Below are positions 42,703 to 51,163 of a stretch of DNA of 64,000 bases, piece by piece. Under the pieces are notes generated by a model that made no database searches, was not told where the DNA came from, and saw only the letters and a program-made list of their open reading frames with translations. The position numbers were made by a program, and so were the translations under genes. The stretch spans positions 62,001-126,000 of the forward strand of contig JAIEAP010000042.1 in NCBI GenBank assembly GCA_029071325.1, read 5' to 3'. The stretch's first letter is position 1; each line of letters opens with the position of its first letter. This stretch comes from Lachnospiraceae bacterium (GTDB taxonomy: Bacteria > Bacillota > Clostridia > Lachnospirales > Lachnospiraceae).

Positions 42703-43242
42703 ATGAGTAATTCAGGAAGACCGATGATCGCCGTCGATTTATGCAATACGATATGTGATGTCAATGCGTCTTTGGAGCATATTTTTTCTACCAGACGCAG
42801 GCGGGGCAGTATGTACATAGAAGGAGTGACAGAGGCATTTTTCAAAGAAAATCCGGATTTTTTCCTGTATCCAAAGGTGTTTCCGTATGCAGTGGAAGTT
42901 TTGCAGATGCTGTCCATGCAATTTGACATCACTTATTTAACTGCGCGTCCGCCGGAAGCACATCTGGCAACGATGCAGTTTTTGTTTCAGCACAACTTTC
43001 CGGAGGGGGAATTGATTCATTCTTCCAATAAGATAGAGATATTTCTGGACAGGAATATGTCGTTTGCCTTTGATGATGCCCCTCGGGAAATTGCAAATTA
43101 TACCCAAAAGAACATCCCTGTGTTTGTCAAGAAATGGGACTATAATGAGGGGTTGGGTATCCAATTTGAATGGGAAGATATGTATCATTTCCTGGCATAC
43201 GGGAAATCTGTTTCCAAGTACCGCAAAACTGCCAGATATTAG
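42703..43242 (+). CDS. HAD-fold 5'(3')-deoxyribonucleotidase-like protein
   Basis: A 179-residue HAD-superfamily protein resembling NT5C-type nucleotidases. Motif I reads AVDLCNTICD: the nucleophile Asp is present but the usual second Asp of DxD is Cys. Motif II is YLTARPPE and motif IV is SFAFDDAP, both intact, and a helical cap lies between. Lack of the general acid/base may change or abolish phosphatase activity. No separate promoter or terminator is visible before it, so it is probably co-transcribed with the LysM gene under LexA. Substrate is unknown; a nucleotide-pool role in SOS is only a suggestion. Confidence 0.7.
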   Translation: MSNSGRPMIAVDLCNTICDVNASLEHIFSTRRRRGSMYIEGVTEAFFKENPDFFLYPKVFPYAVEVLQMLSMQFDITYLTARPPEAHLATMQFLFQHNFPEGELIHSSNKIEIFLDRNMSFAFDDAPREIANYTQKNIPVFVKKWDYNEGLGIQFEWEDMYHFLAYGKSVSKYRKTARY

Positions 43243-43276
43243 CAGAAGCAGTTCAACAAAAACCTCAATCCTCTCA

Positions 43277-43305
43277 TTGCTGAAATATTGCGGATATGGT
43301 ATAAT
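43277..43305 (+). promoter_or_regulatory. Promoter of the acyltransferase gene
   Basis: TTGCTG, 17 bases, extended -10 TGG-TATAAT (43300-43305). Confidence 0.65.
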
Positions 43306-43317
43306 GTACGCGAATGA

Positions 43318-43376
43318 GGAAAACCGGAGGTTTTCCGAATGTGCACTGCGTTAGGCATCCGCCGGAGGCGCGTGCA
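43318..43376 (+). promoter_or_regulatory. Structured leader of the acyltransferase gene
   Basis: Two hairpins in the approximately 105-base leader: GGAAAACC-gga-GGTTTTCC, and a GCAC...GTGC outer stem enclosing CCGCC-gga-GGCG. No T-run follows, so an attenuator is not obvious. Confidence 0.4.
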
Positions 43377-43416
43377 AGACATGTCAGGGCAGACAGAAGA
43401 TTAGAGGGATTAGAAT

Positions 43417-44145
43417 ATGCTGCGTTTTATATATGTGATCGTGATGAACCTGTTTCGGGCTCCATACATGATCCGCAAAATGAGAAGGGAAGCAGATCAT
43501 CCGGAAAAATATTCGGAGACAGAGCGGTATCGTCTGGTGCGCCATGTCATCTATCTGATGAAGCGTACCGGTCGCATTACCACAGATGCATCCGGTGAGG
43601 ATAATCTGCCTCAGGAGGGTGGATATGTAATGTGTCCCAATCATCAGGGAAAGTATGACGCATTGGGAATTATCAGTACACATAAGGAGCCCTGTTCACT
43701 TGTGATGGATGAAGCTAAGTCACACACTATTTTGGTCAGTGAGTTTGTAGATCTGATTCAGGGAAAACGTCTGAGAAAAGATAATGTCAGGCAGGCACTT
43801 CGGATCATTAATGAAGTGGCGGATGATGTGAAGAACGGAAAAAGATATATTATATTCCCGGAAGGCGGATATTCATTTAACAATAAGAACTGTGTATGTG
43901 ATTTTAAAGCAGGCAGCTTTAAATCAGCAATCAAGGCAAAAGCGCCTATTGTACCGGTATCTCTGATTGATTCTTACAAGGTGTTTAACAGCTTTAATTG
44001 TCTGCCTATCAAAACTCATGTGCATTACTTAAAGCCTCTGTATTATGAGGATTATAAAGACTTAAAGACACCTGAGATTGCAGCGATTGTCAAACAGCGT
44101 ATACAGGAAGATATTGATGCGTATAATTGTCAGAAGGACATCTGA
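43417..44145 (+). CDS. plsC: 1-acyl-glycerol-3-phosphate acyltransferase family protein
   Basis: Predicted to acylate lysophosphatidic acid to phosphatidic acid at the membrane. The 242 residues have an N-terminal hydrophobic part and the family blocks NHQGKYDALGI (the H-x4-D motif), and IIFPEGGYSFNN (block III, with G in place of the common T). IVPVSLIDSYK is block IV. The start follows a modest site (GAGGGATTAGA). It lies alone between a structured leader and a terminator. Confidence 0.85.
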   Translation: MLRFIYVIVMNLFRAPYMIRKMRREADHPEKYSETERYRLVRHVIYLMKRTGRITTDASGEDNLPQEGGYVMCPNHQGKYDALGIISTHKEPCSLVMDEAKSHTILVSEFVDLIQGKRLRKDNVRQALRIINEVADDVKNGKRYIIFPEGGYSFNNKNCVCDFKAGSFKSAIKAKAPIVPVSLIDSYKVFNSFNCLPIKTHVHYLKPLYYEDYKDLKTPEIAAIVKQRIQEDIDAYNCQKDI

Positions 44146-44203
44146 ATGTGCATCTGTGGAGGAGGCGTTGATTTTTAATCCTCCCGCAGATGCACATATT
44201 TTG
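44146..44203 (+). terminator. Terminator after the acyltransferase gene, overlapping the recombinase 3' end
   Basis: ATGTGCATCTG-t-GG-a-GGAGG pairs with CCTCC-cg-CAGATGCACAT, with a loop containing TTTTT, then ATTTTG. The right arm lies in the last codons of the convergent recombinase gene. Confidence 0.6.
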
Positions 44204-45224
44204 CCGCAAGGCGCCTTCTTTCATCCTCCAGTGCAGCATAGTGTTTCTTGGTGGTATTTACGTCTTTATGCCCCAGGACATCAGCCACCAGATAAATGTC
44301 ACCTGTTTCGCGGTAGAGAGAGGTGCCATAAGTGCTGCGGAGTTTATGCGGTGTAATGTTTTTCATGGTAGTTACTAAACGCGAATATTTTTTGACAAGA
44401 TTTTCTACGGAGCGGACACCGATCCGTTTTTTCTGAAGGGAGAGGAAGAGGGCGTTACGGCTTCCTTCTGCGGCTTCTATATACTGTCGCTCTTCCAGGT
44501 AATCCAAAAGGGCGCTGCGCACTTCATCACCGAAATATACAACCACCTCTGCGCCTCCTTTACGGTGAACCTTTACGCCGTTGTTCTTGAAATCCAGATC
44601 TGTAATATCCAATCCTACACATTCTGATACACGGATACCTGTTCCCAGCATTAAAGTCATAAGCGCCAGATCGCGTTTCTTTGTCTGTGCGTGAAAGCGC
44701 TGTTGGCGTTCTGTGAGGTTTTCCCCGCTTTCCACCTCGTCCAGAAGACTTGCAACCTCATCAATATCCAGTCGCGTGATTGTTTTGTCATGCTTTTTCG
44801 GCATGAGGACAAGCTGTGCCGGGTTTTTTTCAATGATTTCTTTGCGGAAGTAGTAATTGTAGAAGCTTCTCAGGCTTGCCAGCTTGCGGGAAATGCCTCG
44901 CTCATCATTGGTGTGAGCGACACCGTCTTTTTCATAAATTCTCAGATAATCCAGATATTCTTCAATATCCATAGGTGATATCATGTCAAGGATATCGACG
45001 GTGTATTCGGTTATCGGTTTCTTGGCACAGACGGGATTATTTTCATGAAGAAATTCAAAGAAGATCCCCAGATCATAGGCATACGCCAGCAGTGTTCTGG
45101 AGGATACATTTGCCTTCATACCAATGAAAAATTCCCGGCAGAAGGACGGTAGATTTTTTTGAAGTTCCCGGAGTTTTAATTCGTTTCGGTTATTGACATC
45201 TTCATAATATGCTTTTTCTTTCAT
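44175..45224 (-). CDS. Tyrosine recombinase, XerC/XerD-like
   Basis: A 349-residue site-specific recombinase. The N-terminal SAM-like core-binding domain (about 25-150) is followed by a catalytic domain with the full RKHRHY set: GTGIRVSECVGL (Arg), HRKGG (Lys), TPHKLRSTYG (His, Arg), VLGHKDVNTTKKHYA (His and Tyr). No attachment repeats, excisionase, phage or conjugation genes are near, and the gene lies between housekeeping genes, so a chromosomal Xer-type or domesticated role is likelier than a prophage integrase. It lies 7 bases after the TtcA-like gene. Confidence 0.88.
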   Translation of the reverse strand: MKEKAYYEDVNNRNELKLRELQKNLPSFCREFFIGMKANVSSRTLLAYAYDLGIFFEFLHENNPVCAKKPITEYTVDILDMISPMDIEEYLDYLRIYEKDGVAHTNDERGISRKLASLRSFYNYYFRKEIIEKNPAQLVLMPKKHDKTITRLDIDEVASLLDEVESGENLTERQQRFHAQTKKRDLALMTLMLGTGIRVSECVGLDITDLDFKNNGVKVHRKGGAEVVVYFGDEVRSALLDYLEERQYIEAAEGSRNALFLSLQKKRIGVRSVENLVKKYSRLVTTMKNITPHKLRSTYGTSLYRETGDIYLVADVLGHKDVNTTKKHYAALEDERRRLAAKYVHLRED

Positions 45225-45231
45225 AAGTATA

Positions 45232-45948
45232 TCATCTCTCCTTATCGAGTATAAGTCCGTTCAGGATTGCGGTAAACATCCGGTCTTTGACACCGGGATT
45301 GTCCCGGTTGATCTCTGAAAGCAGATCTTTCACATACTGCCGTTTGGTATAGCCATCTGCGGGACACGGATTATGCTGCACCGGAAGCTGGTATTTGTGC
45401 TGAAAACCAATTACTTCAGATGCCGATACATACATCAGTGGGCGTATGACGGTCAACCCTGTCCGATCCAGATGCGTAACTGGAGAAAATGTGTGGAATC
45501 TGCCTTCAAAGAGCAGTGAGAGCAGCATAGTCTCCAGCATATCCTCACGGTGATGGCCATAGGCAATTTTATTGCAGCCCAAAGCCTTTGCAGCATCATT
45601 CAGAGCGCCTTTTCGCAGTTTGGCACACAGAGAGCATGGATTTTCCTGGGCGTGTTCCTTCCAAACAATATCACGGATCTGTGTAGTAATTACATGATAA
45701 GGCACGTCAAGCGTCTGGCAGAGAGCAGCTATATTGTCGGTATCAAAACTGTCATATCCCAAATCTACAGTGATGGCAGTCAGATGAAAGGAATTGGGAT
45801 AAAAACGTCTTAAGCCAGCGAGAGAGTAGAGCAGAGCAAGACTATCTTTACCGCCAGAGATTCCTACGGCAATTGTGTCGCCCGGCTGAATCATCCCGTA
45901 ATCATCCAGTGCACGGCGGGTATAACTGTAAAGCCGCTGTAATTCCAT
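45232..45948 (-). CDS. TtcA-like tRNA 2-thiolation PP-loop protein
   Basis: A 238-residue PP-loop ATPase of the TtcA/TtuA group that thiolates tRNA using an iron-sulphur cluster. The ATP pyrophosphatase loop is VGISGGKDSLALLYSL (about residue 29) and the cluster cysteines are likely those of NPCSLCAKLR and HNPCPADG. IAYGHHREDMLETMLL is a further family motif. TtcA proper modifies cytidine 32; which tRNA base is made here is not certain. A -10 TATAAT lies upstream but its -35 is weak. Confidence 0.85.
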   Translation of the reverse strand: MELQRLYSYTRRALDDYGMIQPGDTIAVGISGGKDSLALLYSLAGLRRFYPNSFHLTAITVDLGYDSFDTDNIAALCQTLDVPYHVITTQIRDIVWKEHAQENPCSLCAKLRKGALNDAAKALGCNKIAYGHHREDMLETMLLSLLFEGRFHTFSPVTHLDRTGLTVIRPLMYVSASEVIGFQHKYQLPVQHNPCPADGYTKRQYVKDLLSEINRDNPGVKDRMFTAILNGLILDKER

Positions 45949-46148
45949 GAGAGAGTGCCTCCTGTGCCAGTTTAAATGTACAGAGTTAAACGGATGGGTT
46001 TTCCGAAATCATTATAACGCAAAAGGAGTGGAAAAGCCAGAGAATATCAAATATAATGATATGAGATGTAATAGAAAGTTTCGTCATGAAATTGGGTTTT
46101 GCGAATAGTTGAACATGATGTTAATGTAACATATAGGAGGATATTTAG

Positions 46149-46598
46149 ATGCGATTTTTGATACAGCGTGTGTTAGAAGCAAATGTAACCGTTGAGGACA
46201 AGGTGGTCGGGGAAATAGAAAAAGGATTTCTGGTTCTGATCGGGATTGCGGAAGACGATAATGAAACCATTGCAGATAAATGCATACGAAAATTGGTTCA
46301 GTTGCGTATATTTGAGGATGAGAACGGAAAAACCAACCGATCCCTCCGGGATGTGGATGGTTCGCTGCTTTTGATTTCACAGTTTACGCTATATGCGGAC
46401 TGCCGGAAAGGCAATCGTCCATCCTTTTGTAAAGCCGGCAATCCGGACAAGGCAAATGCATTATATGAATACATTATCGCGCAATGTCAAAAAGAAATTC
46501 CAAATGTTCAGACCGGTGTGTTTGGCGCAGATATGAAAGTATCATTGATCAATGATGGACCCTTTACTGTGATAATAGATTCTAACGATATTTCATAG
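46149..46598 (+). CDS. dtd: D-aminoacyl-tRNA deacylase
   Basis: Removes D-amino acids (and glycine from tRNA-Ala) mischarged on tRNA. The 149 residues are full length, with [15 protein letters not shown], the active-site [10 protein letters not shown] and the [16 protein letters not shown] (Gly-Pro motif near the C terminus). An AGGAGG site is 9 bases before ATG. It is monocistronic. The downstream stem TCTATTCG / CGAATAGA (46636-46668) lacks a clear T-run. Confidence 0.95.
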   Translation: MRFLIQRVLEANVTVEDKVVGEIEKGFLVLIGIAEDDNETIADKCIRKLVQLRIFEDENGKTNRSLRDVDGSLLLISQFTLYADCRKGNRPSFCKAGNPDKANALYEYIIAQCQKEIPNVQTGVFGADMKVSLINDGPFTVIIDSNDIS

Positions 46599-46695
46599 AT
46601 TTACATCTGAAAGTAGCAGGATTAAGTGATATGCATCTATTCGCAAAACACAGCTTTTACGAATAGATAAAAGTGAAATCAAGCAAACTACTCAA

Positions 46696-46741
46696 AAACA
46701 ACTAAAATGACCAGTCAGCTATTGTGTTCCTGACTGGTCAT
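46696..46741 (-). terminator. Terminator of the cytidylate-kinase-like gene (minus strand)
   Basis: Perfect 12-bp stem ATGACCAGTCAG / CTGACTGGTCAT with an 11-base loop. On the minus strand it is followed by TTTTAGTTGTTTTTG, a good T-rich tail. Confidence 0.8.
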
Positions 46742-46757
46742 AGGGATTTTATAAAAA

Positions 46758-47381
46758 CTACCGCAATTTGATATATTCCTCAAGTAATGTAACGCAGCCA
46801 TCGATGCCAAGCTTTCCGCTGTCAAGCGTCAGATCATAGGTTCTAGCGTCTCCCCATTTCTTACTGGTATAATAATTATAGTAGCTGGCGCGCTGTTTAT
46901 CTTTCTTCATGATCAGATCACCCGCCTTATTCTCTGTGACATCCAACTCCTGAGCAATGCGTTTCATGCGAAATTCCAGGTCTGCATGGAGAAATACGCT
47001 GATACAGTTTGCTTTGTCGGCAAGCGCATAGTCCGCACAGCGACCGACAATCACACAGGAGTCTTTGGTTGCAAGCTTCTTTATTGTTTCAAATTGTGCC
47101 AAAAACACTTTCTGGTTCAAAGGCATATCTAAGAAAGGCGCTGTAGAATAGCGATTCAGGCTATAAGAATCCATGACCAGGGAATACAGAAAGCTGTTGG
47201 TGGGTTTTTCATCCTGACGCTCAAATATTTCTTCGCAAAATCCGCTTTCCTTTGCTGCCATTTGCAGCAATTTTTTATCGTAGAACTCGATGCCTAATTT
47301 ATCTGCGAGTTTTTGTCCGATTTCACGTCCGCCGCTTCCAAATTCTCGTCCTATCGTAACAACCAATTTGTTTTGTTTCAT
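46758..47381 (-). CDS. Cytidylate kinase-like family protein
   Basis: A 207-residue P-loop kinase-like protein. The nucleotide-binding loop is TIGREFGSGGREIGQKLA (about residues 10-27), and VIVGRCADYAL plus an Arg-rich lid-like region (EFRMKRIAQEL) follow. It resembles the AAA-26 group and is distinct from true Cmk, so its phosphate acceptor is unknown. It is common as an extra kinase in Clostridia. Single gene with its own terminator. Confidence 0.8.
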   Translation of the reverse strand: MKQNKLVVTIGREFGSGGREIGQKLADKLGIEFYDKKLLQMAAKESGFCEEIFERQDEKPTNSFLYSLVMDSYSLNRYSTAPFLDMPLNQKVFLAQFETIKKLATKDSCVIVGRCADYALADKANCISVFLHADLEFRMKRIAQELDVTENKAGDLIMKKDKQRASYYNYYTSKKWGDARTYDLTLDSGKLGIDGCVTLLEEYIKLR

Positions 47382-47436
47382 AAGCCATCACCTCACGTTG
47401 TGAAAAATGTATATCTTTATAAAGAAATTATACCCC

Positions 47437-48372
47437 TCATTTGTGAAAATGTACAGTCAATTTGTGAAGTAAATCTGTAAAATATTCTGGAAGCGGCGCG
47501 GTAAATTCCATATAAGAACCAGTGACGGGATGAATAAAACCGATGGAATAGGCGTGCAGAGTCTGCCCTGTCAGATGATAGGGATTCTTCAGACTGCCAT
47601 ATACCCCATCTCCCAGCAACGGATGCCCGATACTGGCCATGTGTACGCGTATCTGATGCGTCCGTCCTGTCTCCAGGCGAAATTCCATATAAGACGCATT
47701 TTGGAAGCGTTCCAGGACGCGGTAATGGGTAATTGCCGGCTTGCCGCCCTGTGTAACGATGGCCATTTTCTTGCGCTGAACAGGGTGTCTGCCAATTGCG
47801 CCCCCTATCGTGCCGGACTCCTGCTTCACTATGCCCTGGACAATGCCGCGGTACACACGGTTGACAGAATGTTCCTTAATCTGTTCTGCGATGAGACGAT
47901 GGCTTCTGTCATTCTTACATATAATCAGGGAACCTGTAGTGTCCATATCAATACGATGCACAATTCCGGGACGTATCTCGCCGTTAATTCCGGATAGATG
48001 GTCTTTACAGTGATACATGACGGCATTGACCAGCGTTCCGCTGTAATGTCCGGGACATGGATGAACTACCATCCCCTTGGGTTTATTCACAATCAAGACA
48101 TCTTCATCCTCATATAGAATTTCCAGCGGAATATCCTCAGGCAGAATTGAGGTCTCGGCAGCTTCAGGTACAGAGACTGACACAATATCCATATAATGGA
48201 CCTGGCTGCTGACCTTAGACTGCACCACGTCATTTACCGTAACGCAACCATCTTTAATAAGCTTTTGAAAAAAACTGCGGGAAAACGCAGGATATAGGAC
48301 CGCAAGAAATTTATCCAGACGTTCCTCATCATATTCAACTGTCACTTCAAAGGTCTCTCGTATCTGTTCCAT
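47437..48372 (-). CDS. rluD: 23S rRNA pseudouridine synthase, RluD type
   Basis: Makes pseudouridines in helix 69 of 23S rRNA. The 311 residues have an S4 domain (RLDKFLAVLYPAFSRSFFQKLIKDG) and the catalytic Asp in IVHRIDMDTTGSLIICK (about residue 135), then ETGRTHQIRVHMASIGHPLLGDGVYG. It directly follows lspA (3-base gap), the usual lspA-rluD pair of Firmicutes. Confidence 0.93.
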   Translation of the reverse strand: MEQIRETFEVTVEYDEERLDKFLAVLYPAFSRSFFQKLIKDGCVTVNDVVQSKVSSQVHYMDIVSVSVPEAAETSILPEDIPLEILYEDEDVLIVNKPKGMVVHPCPGHYSGTLVNAVMYHCKDHLSGINGEIRPGIVHRIDMDTTGSLIICKNDRSHRLIAEQIKEHSVNRVYRGIVQGIVKQESGTIGGAIGRHPVQRKKMAIVTQGGKPAITHYRVLERFQNASYMEFRLETGRTHQIRVHMASIGHPLLGDGVYGSLKNPYHLTGQTLHAYSIGFIHPVTGSYMEFTAPLPEYFTDLLHKLTVHFHK

Positions 48373-48375
48373 GTC

Positions 48376-48909
48376 TTACGATTCCTTATTTTTATTTTTC
48401 ATATTCTTGCGGGGCGGGAATATCGCTTCCCAATCCTCCTCTTTATAATAAAAGAGAACAAAGATAATAAGCAGCGCGCAGGATACTGTTACATAAATAT
48501 CTGCTACATTAAAAATCGGGAAATCAATCAGTGAAAAATAGAAAAAATCCACAACATAATTGTGCCAGATCCGGTCAATCATATTTCCCACAGCACCTGC
48601 ACCGATAAGTACGCTGATCATCTGCAGAGGCAGGAATCTCCTGCTTGCAGGAAGGCGGTGAAAAAACCATACGAGGACCACCAGGAAAATTGCAGTGGCG
48701 ATCAGGAAGAATACTTTCCTGCCCTGCAATACGCCAAAAGCAGCGCCCCGGTTCTCCAGATAACTCAGCTCGAATACACCCTCCCATAAGACAAGGGCTG
48801 ACCGATCCTTTAGATACAGAACTGCCAGATACTTAGTCAACTGGTCTGCCAGGATCAAAACCAGAAGTGCCAACAGAGAAATAATAGATATTTTATGTTC
48901 TTTTTTCAT
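48376..48909 (-). CDS. lspA: Lipoprotein signal peptidase
   Basis: Membrane aspartyl protease that removes signal peptides from prolipoproteins. The 177 residues have four membrane helices and the motifs ILADQLTKYLA, NRGAAFGV, and the catalytic aspartates in GNMIDRIWHNYVVDFFYF and FNVADIYVTV. A 35-residue charged tail is at the C terminus. The start has GAAAGGAAC-type Shine-Dalgarno about 8 bases before. A 222-base A+T-rich gap, without visible gene, lies upstream. Confidence 0.95.
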   Translation of the reverse strand: MKKEHKISIISLLALLVLILADQLTKYLAVLYLKDRSALVLWEGVFELSYLENRGAAFGVLQGRKVFFLIATAIFLVVLVWFFHRLPASRRFLPLQMISVLIGAGAVGNMIDRIWHNYVVDFFYFSLIDFPIFNVADIYVTVSCALLIIFVLFYYKEEDWEAIFPPRKNMKNKNKES

Positions 48910-49131
48910 AGAAAGTTCCTTTCTAAATAATGTCTGTTTTTTAAATCTGCATTGTATTTATGGAAATAAATCCAAGAAAATGATATTTTTGAAACAATAT
49001 TTTGTCATGATTAGTTTCCATTTATTAGAAAAATTAAAAATATAATCAAAAATTAAATGAAGAAAAATTCCGCTCATAAACAAGAACTAGTGGTTGAAAT
49101 ATTACGTATTTTTTCTTCCGTAATACGTTTT

Positions 49132-49890
49132 TTATATGTACTGCCGGTATAAAATCTTTATTCTGCCCTTTTTCGTTTCACCTGACACACCGTCAAAAAT
49201 AAATTTCCCGATGCCACGAACGGAAATTACGTCACCAGGTTTACATATGTATGTGTTATGTAAACGTTCTGCGCCATTGACGAAGATTTTGCCGGATTGT
49301 ATGAACGAAACAGCATGACTGCGTGATTTGCCAGAAAAAGCAGCGATCACATTATCCAGCCGGTTGGAGGCAATAATACTTGTGTGCTCCGTCATATTCG
49401 GAGTGAGGTTTTCGGCCGTCTGAGGAGGTACGATCTGGCACTGCACCACTGTGTGGCGGATTTCGTGTAGTTCCTCCAGAATATACGAACTCATCTCCTG
49501 TCTGACAAATAAATAAAAAGTATTTTGCTTTGCCAGGATATCTCCCAGCTTGTCCCGCTCCAGTCCCAAGCTCATCAATGAACCAAGAACATCACGATGG
49601 GACAGCTCCTGAGCAAACTTGGGATACATCGGTTGCAGCTGGATACATTCAATTGGATAATTCCACTCATAACAAAAAGCATCAGGTAGAAAGGCTGCCA
49701 TCTGACGCTCTGCATTGGGATAACCTCCAAAGACTTCGTGTGTTCCGTAAAGTCTGGGGGTTGCTTCCCGAAGAATATTCAGTTCATGTATTGTCAGAAA
49801 ATTGCTGAAGCAGACAATGCCTTTTTGGTCTGCCTGACGAGCTAGATCCACGAAACGTTTCTCACATAGGATATCTTCATTTACTGCCAT
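49132..49890 (-). CDS. ylmH: YlmH family RNA-binding protein
   Basis: A 252-residue protein with an N-terminal YlmH domain and a C-terminal S4 RNA-binding domain (about 178-240, SNRLDNVIAAFSGKSRSHAVSFIQSGKIFVNG). B. subtilis RqcP (another S4 protein) and YlmH-like proteins act in ribosome-associated quality control, which makes a link to the rqcH-type gene in this window reasonable, but it is inferred. It is the last gene of the ylmE-sepF-ylmH group next to the cell-division cluster. The end is followed by a hairpin of 7 bp (ACGTATT / AATACGT). Confidence 0.88.
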   Translation of the reverse strand: MAVNEDILCEKRFVDLARQADQKGIVCFSNFLTIHELNILREATPRLYGTHEVFGGYPNAERQMAAFLPDAFCYEWNYPIECIQLQPMYPKFAQELSHRDVLGSLMSLGLERDKLGDILAKQNTFYLFVRQEMSSYILEELHEIRHTVVQCQIVPPQTAENLTPNMTEHTSIIASNRLDNVIAAFSGKSRSHAVSFIQSGKIFVNGAERLHNTYICKPGDVISVRGIGKFIFDGVSGETKKGRIKILYRQYI

Positions 49891-49895
49891 ATACC

Positions 49896-50429
49896 TTACC
49901 TGAAGTCCGTCTGAATCGTGGAACCGGAAAAGCTGTCGAGTATTTCCTGAAAGTCGCCGGATATATCTACTGCTTCCGGCGTGATGATAAATATGTAATT
50001 GGAAATCTTCTGAAGATTTCCGTTGATGGCATAGCAGGAACCAGATGTAAAGTCGATGATCCGCTGTGCGATCTCCAGATCAAGCCCTTCTACATTTAAT
50101 ACTACCGTGCGGTTCATCAGCAGTGTTTCCGTAATCTCTCTGGCATCCTCAAAGGAAACAGGTTTGATGACACATACTGCCATCTGACTGTTCTGCTGCT
50201 TGCGGCCGGAACGCATGGGTGTGATCTTGGTGACTGGCTTCGGCTTTTCCCTGGAAATTACTTCTTCTTCTACATCATCCTCTTCTTTGTTCTTTTTGCT
50301 GAAGCGTTTTTTCTTAGGAGCCTCATCCTCCGGTTCTTCCTCATCATAATAATCATCATCATAGAAATCGTCGTCCTCATCATCTGGATTTAAACGCATG
50401 ACATCCATAAATTTATCAAAAAAACTCAT
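49896..50429 (-). CDS. sepF: Cell division protein SepF
   Basis: SepF forms rings that align FtsZ filaments and tether them to the membrane. The 177 residues have a short N-terminal amphipathic helix (MSFFDKFMDVMRL), a long acidic and lysine-rich linker (about 15-75), and the C-terminal SepF domain (VCVIKPVSFEDAREITETLL, RIIDFTSGSCYAINGNLQKI). Order ylmE-sepF-ylmH is the usual one. Confidence 0.95.
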   Translation of the reverse strand: MSFFDKFMDVMRLNPDDEDDDFYDDDYYDEEEPEDEAPKKKRFSKKNKEEDDVEEEVISREKPKPVTKITPMRSGRKQQNSQMAVCVIKPVSFEDAREITETLLMNRTVVLNVEGLDLEIAQRIIDFTSGSCYAINGNLQKISNYIFIITPEAVDISGDFQEILDSFSGSTIQTDFR

Positions 50430-50449
50430 TGCTGTAATCTCCTAATATT

Positions 50450-51148
50450 TTATTTGTTATAATTGCGGGCTCCGAATATTCCGGTTCCTACACGCACCAT
50501 GGTAGCCCCCTCTTCAATTGCTACCTCGTAATCGCCGGTCATGCCCATAGACAAAATATCCATACATACATTATCAATGTTTTTGTTTCTTATGTCAACA
50601 GATAATTGCCGTATCCCCCGAAAATATTGCCGGTTATCTTCAGGATCATTTACGAGGGGGGCGATGGTCATAAGACCCTGAATACGCAGATTGTCAAGTT
50701 CTGCAATCTGCTCCGTTAAGACAATGGCATCTTCCCGTGTAATGCCGAATTTGGTATCCTCACCGGCAATATTGACCTGAACCAGGATCGGCACTGTGAT
50801 ATTTTTCTTTTTTGCCTGAATGTTGATCTCTTCTGCCAGGCGGAAGGAATCAACGGAATGGATCAGGCTTACCTTGTCAATCACACTTTTTACTTTATTG
50901 CGCTGCAGATGACCAATCATATGCCATTTGATATCATTTGGAAGCTCCTCATGCTTTTCCAGGATTTCCTGTACCTTATTTTCGCCGAAATTGCGAATGC
51001 CTTCCGCATATATTTCTGAAAGCATGGGGATGGGTTTTGTCTTGCTGACGGCGATCAAAGTCACTTCGCTGCGGGAGCGGCCTGCTCTCTGACAAGCTGC
51101 ATTTATCTTCTCTTCCACTTGTATTAAGTTTTCTTTTAACATATTCAA
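50450..51148 (-). CDS. ylmE: YggS-family pyridoxal phosphate homeostasis protein
   Basis: A 232-residue PLP-binding alanine-racemase-like barrel without known catalysis; it controls free PLP and amino acid balance. Motifs are TLIAVSKTKPI (with the PLP Lys), HMIGHLQRNKVKSV, and LSMGMTGDYEVAIEEGATMVRVGTGIFG. It lies 20 bases before sepF and 15 after the HlyD-like gene. Called ylmE by position in the Firmicute division cluster. Confidence 0.93.
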   Translation of the reverse strand: MNMLKENLIQVEEKINAACQRAGRSRSEVTLIAVSKTKPIPMLSEIYAEGIRNFGENKVQEILEKHEELPNDIKWHMIGHLQRNKVKSVIDKVSLIHSVDSFRLAEEINIQAKKKNITVPILVQVNIAGEDTKFGITREDAIVLTEQIAELDNLRIQGLMTIAPLVNDPEDNRQYFRGIRQLSVDIRNKNIDNVCMDILSMGMTGDYEVAIEEGATMVRVGTGIFGARNYNK

Positions 51149-51163
51149 CCTCTCTTCCGGTAA

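Noticed and set aside
44175-45224. Tyrosine recombinase as evidence of a prophage or integrative element
   Set aside because: No attachment repeats, phage, plasmid or conjugation genes are nearby and codon use looks like the surroundings. A chromosomal role is likelier.
49094-49135. Hairpin ACGTATT / AATACGT followed by TTTTTT on the plus strand as a terminator
   Set aside because: No plus-strand gene ends before it. On the minus strand, where ylmH ends, the tail after the stem is a poor T-run. It may help ylmH termination, but I cannot support this.
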